Shown one piece after another: positions 1 through 8,400 of a DNA stretch of 64,000 nucleotides. This DNA comes from Rhizobium sp. FKL33 (GTDB lineage Bacteria > Pseudomonadota > Alphaproteobacteria > Rhizobiales > Rhizobiaceae): positions 1 through 64,000 of the forward strand of contig NZ_STFX01000006.1 in NCBI RefSeq assembly GCF_005222915.1, written 5' to 3'. Positions within the stretch are counted from its first letter, which is position 1. Every line of letters begins with the position of its first letter. A program made the translations under genes and the position numbers. The notes under the pieces are model-generated. The model was not told where the DNA came from and made no database searches. It was given only the letters and a program-made list of their open reading frames with translations.

Positions 1-302
1 GACACAAGGGAAAATCGCCTTTCGGCGTTGCTTGCAACGCCTGCCGGCCAGGGGAAAGCTGGCATCAGACGTTGAAGAACCGAATTTTGCTGGAAAACGA
101 CTTCTTCAAGGAAGACCTCGAAGCCCAGATCGCGGCCTTCGTGGAGCATTCCTATCACCGACGACGCCACGAGAGCCTCGACAATCTCACCCCAGTCGAC
201 GTCTATCTCGGGCGCGGCCACACCATCCTGCTCGAACGCGAAAGGATCAAATGCGACACCATCAAACAGCGCCGCTTGAACCACCAAGCCAAAGCGGCTT
301 AA
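1..302 (+). pseudogene. IS3-family transposase, C-terminal remnant
   Basis: This is the tail of an IS3-type DDE transposase (OrfB). The typical segments are visible in order: TQGKI, WHQTLKNRILLEN, a YHRRRHESL-NLTPVDVYLGR stretch and the RERIK end. The N-terminal part lies beyond the window. The reading frame is broken between TQGKI (frame 2) and WHQTLKNR (frame 3) by about 40 extra bases that hold a perfect palindrome, so the gene is dead. The original element may run on to about position 375, but I could not fix its terminal repeat. It sits immediately left of the siderophore operon and suggests past movement of this locus. Confidence 0.85.
24..41. repeat. Perfect 8-bp palindrome inside transposase remnant
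   Basis: GGCGTTGC and GCAACGCC flank a TT loop. The palindrome lies within roughly 40 bases absent from the normal IS3 reading frame, and these bases are flanked by similar GGGAAA tracts. It may be a small palindromic insertion; chance divergence of a dead gene is the alternative. Confidence 0.5.
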
Positions 303-400
303 ATCAACCCGCAAACCGAGCTGGAAACTCCATTCTTCCAAAGCCCAAAAAGTCTCAAATCATTCGACGACGGACACTTTCGTCAAACGTCCGCAACCGG
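303..400. other. Gap after the IS remnant
   Basis: This short stretch lies between the transposase stop and the end of the phosphopantetheinyl transferase gene. It probably includes the right end of the insertion sequence (an AT-richer run near 340-375). No gene or clear terminator was found. Confidence 0.4.
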
Positions 401-1090
401 TCATGGCGATGCGCTGGCTTCGGCGGAAACGAGGACCGCGGCGGCCGCAAATTCCGGAAATCTGGGTATGTCCAGGAAGCGATACGGGCGGCGACAATGG
501 CCTAGTGCAGCGCCGAGGGGCGTCGTCATGGTCGACCACTCGAGCACATCGATCTGCCGGAGGTCCAGGCTGAGGCCCATTCCAAGGGCTTTGACGATGG
601 CTTCCTTCCTCACCCAAAGATCATAGAACAGATAATGCTTGCTCTCTCCCGAGAGCGATGAGAAGGCCCTGACTTCGTTGCTCGACATGAAATGAGGAGC
701 GATCTCGTAAGGGGCTTCCGCTGATTTCCTTTCGAGATCCACTCCGATGGGCTCTTCATCGGAAAGGCCGACGGCGAAATGATCGTGGCTGTGGGATATG
801 TTGAAATTCAGTGCCTTGAAGGGCTCACAGAGTAACGGTTTACCCCATTCGTTCGTCTCAAATCTTATCTCGGCAGGAGGAATACCCAGCACATCGGACA
901 ACGCGTGCCGCAAGGTGCCGTGGGTGGCGACATAGACATCGTGCAGCATCCTGGTTCGAAAGTCGGCAGCCCGCGCCCGCTCGCCGTCCGACAAGGCCGC
1001 TAGGCAGAGTGAAAGATCGTCGTCCGGCGTCACGCGACCGACAATGACGACTTTGGTGGTGGATAGGTGATGGACTGACAGTTCCGGCAT
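401..1090 (-). CDS. Sfp/EntD-type 4'-phosphopantetheinyl transferase
   Basis: The protein (229 aa) transfers the phosphopantetheine arm of CoA to a serine of carrier proteins. The family motifs are present: IGVDLE near residue 115, which supplies magnesium ligands, and WVRKEAIVKALG near residue 160. The length fits the Sfp/EntD group rather than the short AcpS group. The ATG at 1090 has an AGGG ribosome site and lies 14 bases after entA, so it is the last gene of the biosynthetic operon. Its likely clients are the two carrier domains of the NRPS and the free aryl carrier protein upstream in the same operon. The C-terminus reaches close to the IS remnant but looks complete. Confidence 0.92.
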   Translation of the reverse strand: MPELSVHHLSTTKVVIVGRVTPDDDLSLCLAALSDGERARAADFRTRMLHDVYVATHGTLRHALSDVLGIPPAEIRFETNEWGKPLLCEPFKALNFNISHSHDHFAVGLSDEEPIGVDLERKSAEAPYEIAPHFMSSNEVRAFSSLSGESKHYLFYDLWVRKEAIVKALGMGLSLDLRQIDVLEWSTMTTPLGAALGHCRRPYRFLDIPRFPEFAAAAVLVSAEASASP

Positions 1091-1104
1091 GCAGGGACCC
1101 TGGA

Positions 1105-1899
1105 CTACGCCCGCAGTGTTGCACCACCGTCGACATAGACGTCCGTCATGGTGATGTGGGCGGCGCGATCCGACAGCAGAAATGCGATTGACTGGGCAAT
1201 GTCGTCGGGGGTCGCGAGCTTACCAAGCGGAATTCCGGTCTTGAAGGTTTCGGGCAGGCCGGCGATGACCCGATCGCCACCATGCGCATCGGCCCACATG
1301 CCGGTTTGCATCGGGGTCAACGTGGATCCGGGCGCCACGATGTTGCAGCGGATGCCGTAGGGGGCAAGTTCGAGGCCGAGGCAGCGAGTGAACATCGTGG
1401 CGGCCGCCTTTGAAGCCGCATAGGCGGCCATGCCGTGACGGGGAATGCCGGCCGCGTTGGAGCTCACGGTCACGATAGCCCCGCGGCGTCGCGCGATCAT
1501 GCACCGGCCAAGCGCGCGACCGACATGAAACACGCCTTGCGCGTTGACGGCGAAGACACGCCGCCATTCGTCATCCGTCGTGTCCGTCACCAGACCTGTC
1601 GAAAGAATGCCGGCAACGCTGGCGCCGAGGTCGATCGGTCCGATCGCCTCTTCGACATGCTCGACAAGCGCCTCGACAGCGGCGGCGCAGGCGACGTCCA
1701 ATGCCCGGCAAACCACACCGGACATCGTAAACTCGGGCGTCTCGATATCGGTTGCGACGACGGTTGCGCCTTCGTCATGCAGGAGCGAAACAAGTGCGGC
1801 GCCGATGCCGCCAGCTGCCCCGGTCACGAGGGCGACCTTATTCCTGAAGCCATAGAAATTCGATGCGCCCGTGGGCAGGAATGAAGGGAGGGTGTTCAT
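1105..1899 (-). CDS. entA: 2,3-dihydro-2,3-dihydroxybenzoate dehydrogenase
   Basis: This short-chain dehydrogenase (264 aa) would oxidise 2,3-dihydro-2,3-dihydroxybenzoate to 2,3-dihydroxybenzoate with NAD, the last step of DHB synthesis. Visible motifs are the TGAAGGIG cofactor loop near residue 25, the Y-x3-K pair in AYAASKAAA near 155, and a C-terminal VDGGATL. The reading frame extends further upstream, but the ATG at 1899 is chosen because it overlaps the entB stop as ATGA and yields the normal family length. The role is assigned from the entC-entE-entB-entA context; a generic SDR could not be separated by motif alone. Confidence 0.92.
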   Translation of the reverse strand: MNTLPSFLPTGASNFYGFRNKVALVTGAAGGIGAALVSLLHDEGATVVATDIETPEFTMSGVVCRALDVACAAAVEALVEHVEEAIGPIDLGASVAGILSTGLVTDTTDDEWRRVFAVNAQGVFHVGRALGRCMIARRRGAIVTVSSNAAGIPRHGMAAYAASKAAATMFTRCLGLELAPYGIRCNIVAPGSTLTPMQTGMWADAHGGDRVIAGLPETFKTGIPLGKLATPDDIAQSIAFLLSDRAAHITMTDVYVDGGATLRA

Positions 1900-2540
1900 G
1901 CCAGGGCCCCGATCACCTGATCCGTGGTCATCGGTACAGCGCAGGTGGCGGCGACGTAGGCCACGGCCATATCGTGTTTCTCGCGCGAAAAATCGGCCAG
2001 TGCATCGGCCACGAAAAAAGGCTCGATGTCGCGCATGAAGGCCTCGCCCGCGGTCATCAGGCAACCGATATGGGCATAGATGCCCGCGATGATCAGCTGG
2101 TCGCGGCCGCGAACGCGCAACAACGTCTCGAGATTGCTGCGCTGGAAGGCGCTGTAGCGATGTTTGACCAGCACGAAATCGCCCTCCGCCGGTCGAAGCT
2201 CTGTCAAGATGGGCTGATGCTCAGCCGGATCGCTCATGCCCGAGCCCCAGAGATCGGCCTGCAATCCGCGATCCCTGCGGTCCTGGTTGACCGTCTGCGC
2301 GGTGTAGAAGACCGGGATGCCAGCTAGGCGGCAGGTATCGAGAAGGCGCACGATATTGGCGATGGCTGGGGCGATTGGTGCTTCGACGATATCGAAGGGG
2401 CGGACGAAATAGCGTTGCATGTCATGCACGAGAAGTGCAGCGCGGCGCTTGTCGAGTTTCCACGGCGCACGCGGCACTGGCAGCTCGCTTTCGGTGGGCA
2501 GGGTATAAGATGCGATCTTCGGCAGTCCCTTGGATGTCAC
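1896..2540 (-). CDS. entB: Isochorismatase, EntB N-terminal domain only
   Basis: The protein (214 aa) hydrolyses isochorismate to 2,3-dihydro-2,3-dihydroxybenzoate and pyruvate. It matches the isochorismatase fold throughout: [11 protein letters not shown] near residue 36, YTAQ near 80, a LVKHRYSAF segment, and [12 protein letters not shown] near 155. E. coli EntB and B. subtilis DhbB carry a C-terminal aryl carrier domain and are about 285-310 residues. This protein stops right after the isochorismatase domain, so the carrier is missing. A stand-alone aryl carrier gene at 12872-13147 probably replaces it. Start and stop overlap the neighbours (ATGA with entE and with entA). Confidence 0.93.
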   Translation of the reverse strand: MTSKGLPKIASYTLPTESELPVPRAPWKLDKRRAALLVHDMQRYFVRPFDIVEAPIAPAIANIVRLLDTCRLAGIPVFYTAQTVNQDRRDRGLQADLWGSGMSDPAEHQPILTELRPAEGDFVLVKHRYSAFQRSNLETLLRVRGRDQLIIAGIYAHIGCLMTAGEAFMRDIEPFFVADALADFSREKHDMAVAYVAATCAVPMTTDQVIGALA

Positions 2541-4168
2541 TGTGCCATGTCTCCATTCTGGATCAGAAAGTCGCGTCTGAGGCGCGCCCGCAATTCCTTG
2601 CGGCTGACCTTGCCGGCGGCCGTGGTTTCGAACCGATCGACGAAGACGATCTGGTCGGGGATCTTGAAGGCGGCGATGTCGCGGCGGCGCATCCAGGACT
2701 TGAGGCTGGACGCCTTGAGGCCTGCCTCGCTGGCGATGACGAAAGCGCAGCTGCGTTCGCCCAGTGCCGCGTCCGGCATCGACACGATGGCGACGTCGAA
2801 CACGCAGGGATGGGCGAGAAGATGGTCCTCGACCTCTTCGGCCGAGATTTTCTCGCCGGCGCGATTGATATGGTCGCCGGCGCGGCCCAGCACTTCGAGA
2901 TAGCCGCCAGGCAAACGCCGCACGACGTCGCCGGTCCGGTAGAAGCCATCGGCCGTGAAGGAGCGCTGGTTCGCAGCGGGGTCGTCGTGATAAGCGCGGA
3001 TCGTGTAGGGACCGCGTGTCAGCAGATAGCCGCTCTCGCCATCGGCCACCGGCTCGCCGGCATCGTCGACCACGCGCACTTCGTCGTTGGGGCTGATCGG
3101 CCGGCCCTGGGTGCCGACGACGATATCGTCGGGATCGTCCAGACGCGTATAATTGACCAGACCCTCGGCCATTCCGAAGACCTGTTGTAGCCGGCAGCCC
3201 AGCGTCGCCCGCACGCGCTTTGCCGCCTCGGGCAGGAACTTGGCCCCGCCGACGAGCAGAACCTCAAGACTGGAAAGGTCGTGGCCGGCGGTCGGCGCCG
3301 TCTGCATCCACAAGAGCGCCAGCGGTGGCACAAGGCCGGTAATCGTCACGCGCTCGCGGGCGATCAGCGGGAAAGCTGCCTCCGGATTGGCCGCCGGGGA
3401 CAGCACAACGCGGGCGCCGGCATAGAGGGCGCCCATGTGGCCGGGCGAACTCATCGGGAAATTGTGAGCGGCGGGAAGTGCGATGAGGAATACGCTGTTT
3501 TCGGTCACGCCGCAGATCTCGTTGCTCGCCCGGAAACTGTAGATATAGTCGTCATGAGTACGCGGGATCAGTTTCGGCAAGCCGGTGCTGCCGCCGGAAA
3601 TCTGCAGGAAGGCGACCGAGGACGGATCGGGATCCCCGGGAAGGCTCGAGGCGTCGCCGGTGCAGTCGTCCAGCGCAACGAATTCCTCGGCGTCGCCGGC
3701 GATGATCACATGCCTGAGATCGGAAGCCTCCGCCTTCAGCCCGCGGGCCAGCATGCGGTAGTCGAAGCCGTCATAGTCAGCGCCGGCAATATAGGCGCGT
3801 GCCTCCGAGCGCCGTGCCAGATGGGCGACTTCGGTCAGACGATGGGCCGGGAGGCTGTAGACGGGTATCAGGCCGGCGCGGAACAGGCCGAAGACGGCGG
3901 AGAAGAATTCGGCGACATTGCCCAGCTGCACGACGACACGGTCGCCGGGGGAAAGGCCGAGGGCGAGAAACCCCGCGGCATGCGCCTCGGCGCGTCGGTG
4001 GAGTTCGGCAAAGGTCCAGCTGCGGTCGCCATCGACGATTGCCGTCGCCTCCGGCCTCTCGGCCGCGCGTGCCCGCAGGAAAGCGGGGAAGGTCTCGCCG
4101 CGCCAGTATCCGGCCTTGCGATACCGATCGGCGAGGTCATCGGGCCAGCGTTGCTCGACCGGCTTCAT
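2537..4168 (-). CDS. entE: 2,3-dihydroxybenzoate-AMP ligase
   Basis: A stand-alone adenylation enzyme (543 aa) that activates 2,3-dihydroxybenzoate with ATP and loads it on the aryl carrier protein. The phosphate loop SGGSTGLPK lies near residue 192, and the aryl-acid pocket motif AAHNFPMSSPG near 240. The Asn in that motif is the aryl-acid anchor, and the second Ser corresponds to the residue that in known ligases goes with DHB rather than salicylate. YRTGD and the C-terminal GKVSRKEL lysine motif are also present. The ATG at 4168 overlaps the entC stop as ATGA, and the end overlaps entB the same way. Confidence 0.95.
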   Translation of the reverse strand: MKPVEQRWPDDLADRYRKAGYWRGETFPAFLRARAAERPEATAIVDGDRSWTFAELHRRAEAHAAGFLALGLSPGDRVVVQLGNVAEFFSAVFGLFRAGLIPVYSLPAHRLTEVAHLARRSEARAYIAGADYDGFDYRMLARGLKAEASDLRHVIIAGDAEEFVALDDCTGDASSLPGDPDPSSVAFLQISGGSTGLPKLIPRTHDDYIYSFRASNEICGVTENSVFLIALPAAHNFPMSSPGHMGALYAGARVVLSPAANPEAAFPLIARERVTITGLVPPLALLWMQTAPTAGHDLSSLEVLLVGGAKFLPEAAKRVRATLGCRLQQVFGMAEGLVNYTRLDDPDDIVVGTQGRPISPNDEVRVVDDAGEPVADGESGYLLTRGPYTIRAYHDDPAANQRSFTADGFYRTGDVVRRLPGGYLEVLGRAGDHINRAGEKISAEEVEDHLLAHPCVFDVAIVSMPDAALGERSCAFVIASEAGLKASSLKSWMRRRDIAAFKIPDQIVFVDRFETTAAGKVSRKELRARLRRDFLIQNGDMAQ

Positions 4169-5337
4169 GCCCGTCCTCCTTCGAGCCTGATGCCGAGGGC
4201 CGCGAGCATGGCGCCGAATTTCGCACCTGTCTCCTCGGCCTCAGCTTGCGGGTCCGATCCCGGAACGATGCCGGCGCCGGCATAAAGCCGGGCTTCATCG
4301 CCGCTAAGTTCGGCGCAGCGGATCGTCACATACCAGGCGCCGTCACCGCGTCCGTCGCACCAGCCGACCGCGCCGGCATAGAAGTCGCGGTCATGGGGCT
4401 CAAGTTCCGTGATGATTCCCGCTGCACGCTCGCGGGGGACGCCGCAGACGGCGGGCGTGGGATGCAGCGCTGCGGCGAGGACAGCTACGGGCATTGCGGC
4501 GTCTTTCAGCTCGCCTTCGATCCGGGTGCCGAGATGCCACATGCTATTGGTGCAGGTGACTGTGGCGCCCTCTGGCAGGAGAAGGCGATGGCAATAGGGA
4601 GCAAGCGTGTCGAGAATGAATTCGACGACGAGCCGATGCTCGCGATGATCCTTTTCCGAACGGCCGAGCGTCGTCGCGGCTTTCGCATCGGCGGCGAGCG
4701 ACGGCTGTCGCTTAGCGGAACCCGCCAGCGGATGCGACGAGATACGCGCACCGGACTTCGACAGGAGCAGTTCGGGCGTGGCGCCGACAAGGGCGCGCGG
4801 CATTTGGTTGCGGTCGGGCAATGGCACCAGGAAGGCAGTGGTCGCCGGATCGGTAGACAGGCGGCCGAGAACCGCAGTGACATCGATCGGTTGAGCCGCC
4901 TTCGCGACGAGCGTGCGGGCCAGCACGATCTTGGCCAGCGCGTCCGGATGGCCTGCCTCCTCTGCCATGATTGCGAGTGCCCGGCGCACGGCGTCCGCAT
5001 AGGCTTCGGCGCTCGGCTCCTGGCGAAGCCGCCAGTTGCTTTGGGGCAGCGAAGCCTGCCGGCCGAAGAACGTGCCGGATCGCGTGTGATCCGCCTGCCA
5101 GAGATAGTCGGCTGCCCCGCGGGCGAAAGGCAGGGCGCCGGCGACGACCGCGTCGGGGCCGGCCCTGTGGAAGAAATCCGCCAGCCGTGCCTCGATGGTT
5201 GCGACCGAACCACGCGTGACATCGGCTTTCCGGCCGAAACCTGCAATATTGCCGCGTCGGGATCGGAACGCGAAAAGCGGTGTTTCCTCAGACTGGGGAA
5301 GGCTTGACGGAATGGTCTTGCGTGAAATGCTACTCAT
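4165..5337 (-). CDS. entC: Isochorismate synthase
   Basis: This chorismate-utilising enzyme (390 aa) converts chorismate to isochorismate, the entry step of DHB synthesis. The C-terminal two thirds carry the family blocks: GATPELLLSKSG, HPLAGSAKR, the SEKDHREH acidic motif, HPTPAVCG, ITELEPHDRDFYAGAVGWCD and YAGAGIVPGSDP. Length and motifs match EntC/DhbC rather than the salicylate synthases. The ATG at 5337 is preceded by a G-rich ribosome site. A 72-base gap separates it from the NRPS stop upstream, with no clear terminator in it, so cotranscription is likely. Confidence 0.94.
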   Translation of the reverse strand: MSSISRKTIPSSLPQSEETPLFAFRSRRGNIAGFGRKADVTRGSVATIEARLADFFHRAGPDAVVAGALPFARGAADYLWQADHTRSGTFFGRQASLPQSNWRLRQEPSAEAYADAVRRALAIMAEEAGHPDALAKIVLARTLVAKAAQPIDVTAVLGRLSTDPATTAFLVPLPDRNQMPRALVGATPELLLSKSGARISSHPLAGSAKRQPSLAADAKAATTLGRSEKDHREHRLVVEFILDTLAPYCHRLLLPEGATVTCTNSMWHLGTRIEGELKDAAMPVAVLAAALHPTPAVCGVPRERAAGIITELEPHDRDFYAGAVGWCDGRGDGAWYVTIRCAELSGDEARLYAGAGIVPGSDPQAEAEETGAKFGAMLAALGIRLEGGRA

Positions 5338-5409
5338 GGGCGATCCCCCTTGGTGGCGGGCATGTGGTGAATGATGACGATGCTTGTGCGCGCTGGCATG
5401 GGTCGTCTC

Positions 5410-8400
5410 TCAGCGGCTCGCCGCCGCGAGGCGGTCGGGCTTGCCGGACGTATCCTTGGTGTCCGCCATCGTCTCGGCGTCGCGGATCAGCGCGTCCAGC
5501 AAGGGGCCGAGCGTTTCGAGCGAGGCGGGTGAGATGATGTCTTCATGCGAGCAATGGGCGAGGCGATGGATCGAAAGGCCGCCGACGCGGGGCGTCCAGC
5601 TTGCCTCGGGATCGATGCCGGGCAGCAGTGACTTGCCGGCGACAAAGAGGGTAAGGTGTCCGTCGTAATCTGGAGTCGAGGCTTTCGAGAGCAGTTCGAC
5701 GCTGTCACGGTAGTTCTCGAAAATGTGGCCGAACATCTCTTCCTTCTCGCGGCGGAAGTCGTCGTCCATGACATCGGCCATAGCGTCGTTGATGAACTGC
5801 TCCTGCTCGCGCTCGGCGCCTTGATTGGCCTGGGCGCCGTCAGGGTCGGTCCAGTCGTGTACTTCCGATGGATAGGTATCGAGAAGACCGAGAAAACGAA
5901 CCTCTTCGCCCAGTGCCCGAAGCTTCACGGCAAGCCCATAGGCGATGGTGCCGCCAAGCGAATAGCCGAGCAGATAGTAGGGGCCCTTGGGCTGAACGCC
6001 GCGAAGGATCGCGAGCTGTTGCCCCCAGAGGTCATCCATCGTCTCGCTTGCGGCGATAGGCCCATGCGGTCGGGGTGACTGAAGGCCGACGATCGGCATG
6101 TCCTGCCGGAGATAACGCGACAGCACGCTGTACTGCCAGGATACGCCTGAGGCGGGATAGATGCAGATCAACGGCGCGCCCGTGCCGTCACGAAGCCGGA
6201 TCACGGTCTCGAAGCCGCCCTTGGCCATGTCGCTGACGAGCTCGCCGGCGATCATGTGTTCGGCGAGTTTGGCGACCGTCGGCATGGTCATGATCTGGCC
6301 GACAGAAATCTGCCGACCAAGGTCGCGGCGGATGCGGGCGGCCAGGCGCATGGCAAGCAGCGAATGGCCGCCGATGGCGAAGAAGTCCTCGTCGGCACCG
6401 ACGGACTCGCGTTCGAGGAGCTCCGCGAAGATCGCCGCGGTCTTGCTCTCCAGTCCCTCCGCCGGTGCCCGGCCAGTACCCACGCCGCCGGCAAGGCTCG
6501 GCATGGGCAGGGCCTTGCGGTCGAGCTTGCCATTCGCCGAGAGCGGCAGGGTCTGCATCTCGACGAAGGCGACGGGCACCATATGGGTGGGCAGGACGGC
6601 CTTCAGCGCATTGGCAAAAGTTGAGAGCGCCAACGAGACATTGGCCGTCGGCACGACATGGGCCACGAGCTGCCGCTCGTCTGCACCGGCCATGCCGGCC
6701 TGGCCCAGGGACATCGCACTGACCACGGCCTGGGCCACACCCGGCAGCTTCTCGATCTGGGCCTCGATCTCGCCAAGTTCGACGCGCTGGCCGCGGATCT
6801 TGATCTGGTGATCGGTCCGACCGAGATATTCGATGCGACCACCCGGCAACGAGCGGGCGAGGTCGCCGGTGCGATACATGCGCTCGCCGGCTGAGAACGG
6901 GTTCGCGACGAAGCGGGAGGCCGTAAGTTCGGGCCGTCCCAGATAGCCGATGCCGAGTTGCACGCCGGCAAGATAGAGCTCGCCGGCCACGCCCGCCGGC
7001 ACCGGACGGAGCAGGTGGTCGAGGATGTGAAGTCTCGTGTTCCAAACCGGCAGGCCGATCGGCACGCTGCCTTCTCCGGCGATGAGCTCGTCCATAGCGG
7101 GCGCAAAGCTGACATCGATCGCAGCTTCCGTGGGGCCATAGAGATTGTGAAGCTCGGCCCCAAACAGGGTGGCGAAATCGCGCGACAGGCCCTTTGCCAG
7201 CGCCTCGCCGCTGCAGAATACCAGCCGCATCGAAGGGCAAAGCGGTCCGTGGCTGCGCAGGTCGCGGGCGGTCGCAATGAAGATGGCGAGCATCGAGGGC
7301 ACGAAATGCAGGGTCGTGACGCCATGCGTTTCGATCAGTGCGATCAGAGCTGCGGGATCGCGATGTGCCTCCGTCGGCGCCATCACCAGCCGAGCGCCGA
7401 TGATGTAGGACCAGAAGAACTCCCACACCGAAACGTCGAAGCCGCAGGGCGTCTTTTGCAGGATCACATCCTTGCCGTCGAGCGGATAGGTGTTCTGCAT
7501 CCAGAGGATCCGGTTGACGATGGCCGCATGCGACACAATCGCGCCTTTGGGACGTCCGGTCGTGCCCGAGGTGTAGAGCACATAGGCGGGATGATCGGGC
7601 AGGAGTTCGGCTGCCTCCGGGATCTCCCGGACCTCGACATCCCGGTCGCAGAAGTGGTCGAACAGAAGCGCTGGTACATCGCCGGAGATGCGGTCATGCG
7701 TCTCCGCGTCGGTGATCAAAAGGCGTGGTGTCGCATCCTCCAGCATGAAAGCGAGGCGGTCGGCGGGATAGGAAAGGTCGAGCGGCAGGAAGGCCGCGCC
7801 GGCCTCGATGACAGCCAGCAACGCCACGCTGAGCCGGGCCGAGCGTGGCAGCGCGACGGCCACGATATCGCCCGTCCGCACGCCCTCGCGCCGCAGCCTC
7901 GCGGCGAGATGCAGCGACTGCTGGCGGACCTGCCGGAAGCTCAGTTCATGATCGGCATCGATGAGCGCCATGGCATCCGGCGTCCGTCCGGCCTGCGCCA
8001 GCAGGAGGTCGCGGAGCGTCAATGGCGGAAGAGCATGGTCGGTTTCGTTGACCGTATCGATTGCCTGACGGTCCGTCTTCGAGCAGACAGGAAGGGCGGC
8101 GACTTTGACGTCCCCCTCCCAGATCAATGCTTCGAGCAGGGCAGCGACACGCTCGACAAGCGCCCGGGAGCCGGCGATGGCGCCACGGTTCTCGAGCAGC
8201 AGCGTCAGCTCGCGGCCCGGAAGCACCAGGAGGGCGAGCGGATAGTGGCTATAGCCGCGATTGTGGATATCGCGGATGGCGAGGCCGTCAAGATCCTGGT
8301 CGAGATAGCTGCTGTCAGGGTAGTTCTCGACCACCAGAAGCGTATCGAACAGATTGCCAAGGCCTGCAAGCGACTGGATTTCGCCCAAGCCGAGGCCGTC

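Noticed and set aside
1899-2064. N-terminal extension of the entA frame by 55 residues
   Set aside because: The extension is rich in Arg/Gly and overlaps entB on the same strand; the ATG at 1899 has ATGA coupling and gives the normal SDR start.
6188-7426. Long open frame overlapping the NRPS gene
   Set aside because: It is a Pro/Arg/His-rich shadow in a GC-rich gene, with no family motif and no ribosome site. The same applies to other long antisense and out-of-frame stretches over the NRPS, ABC and GMC genes.
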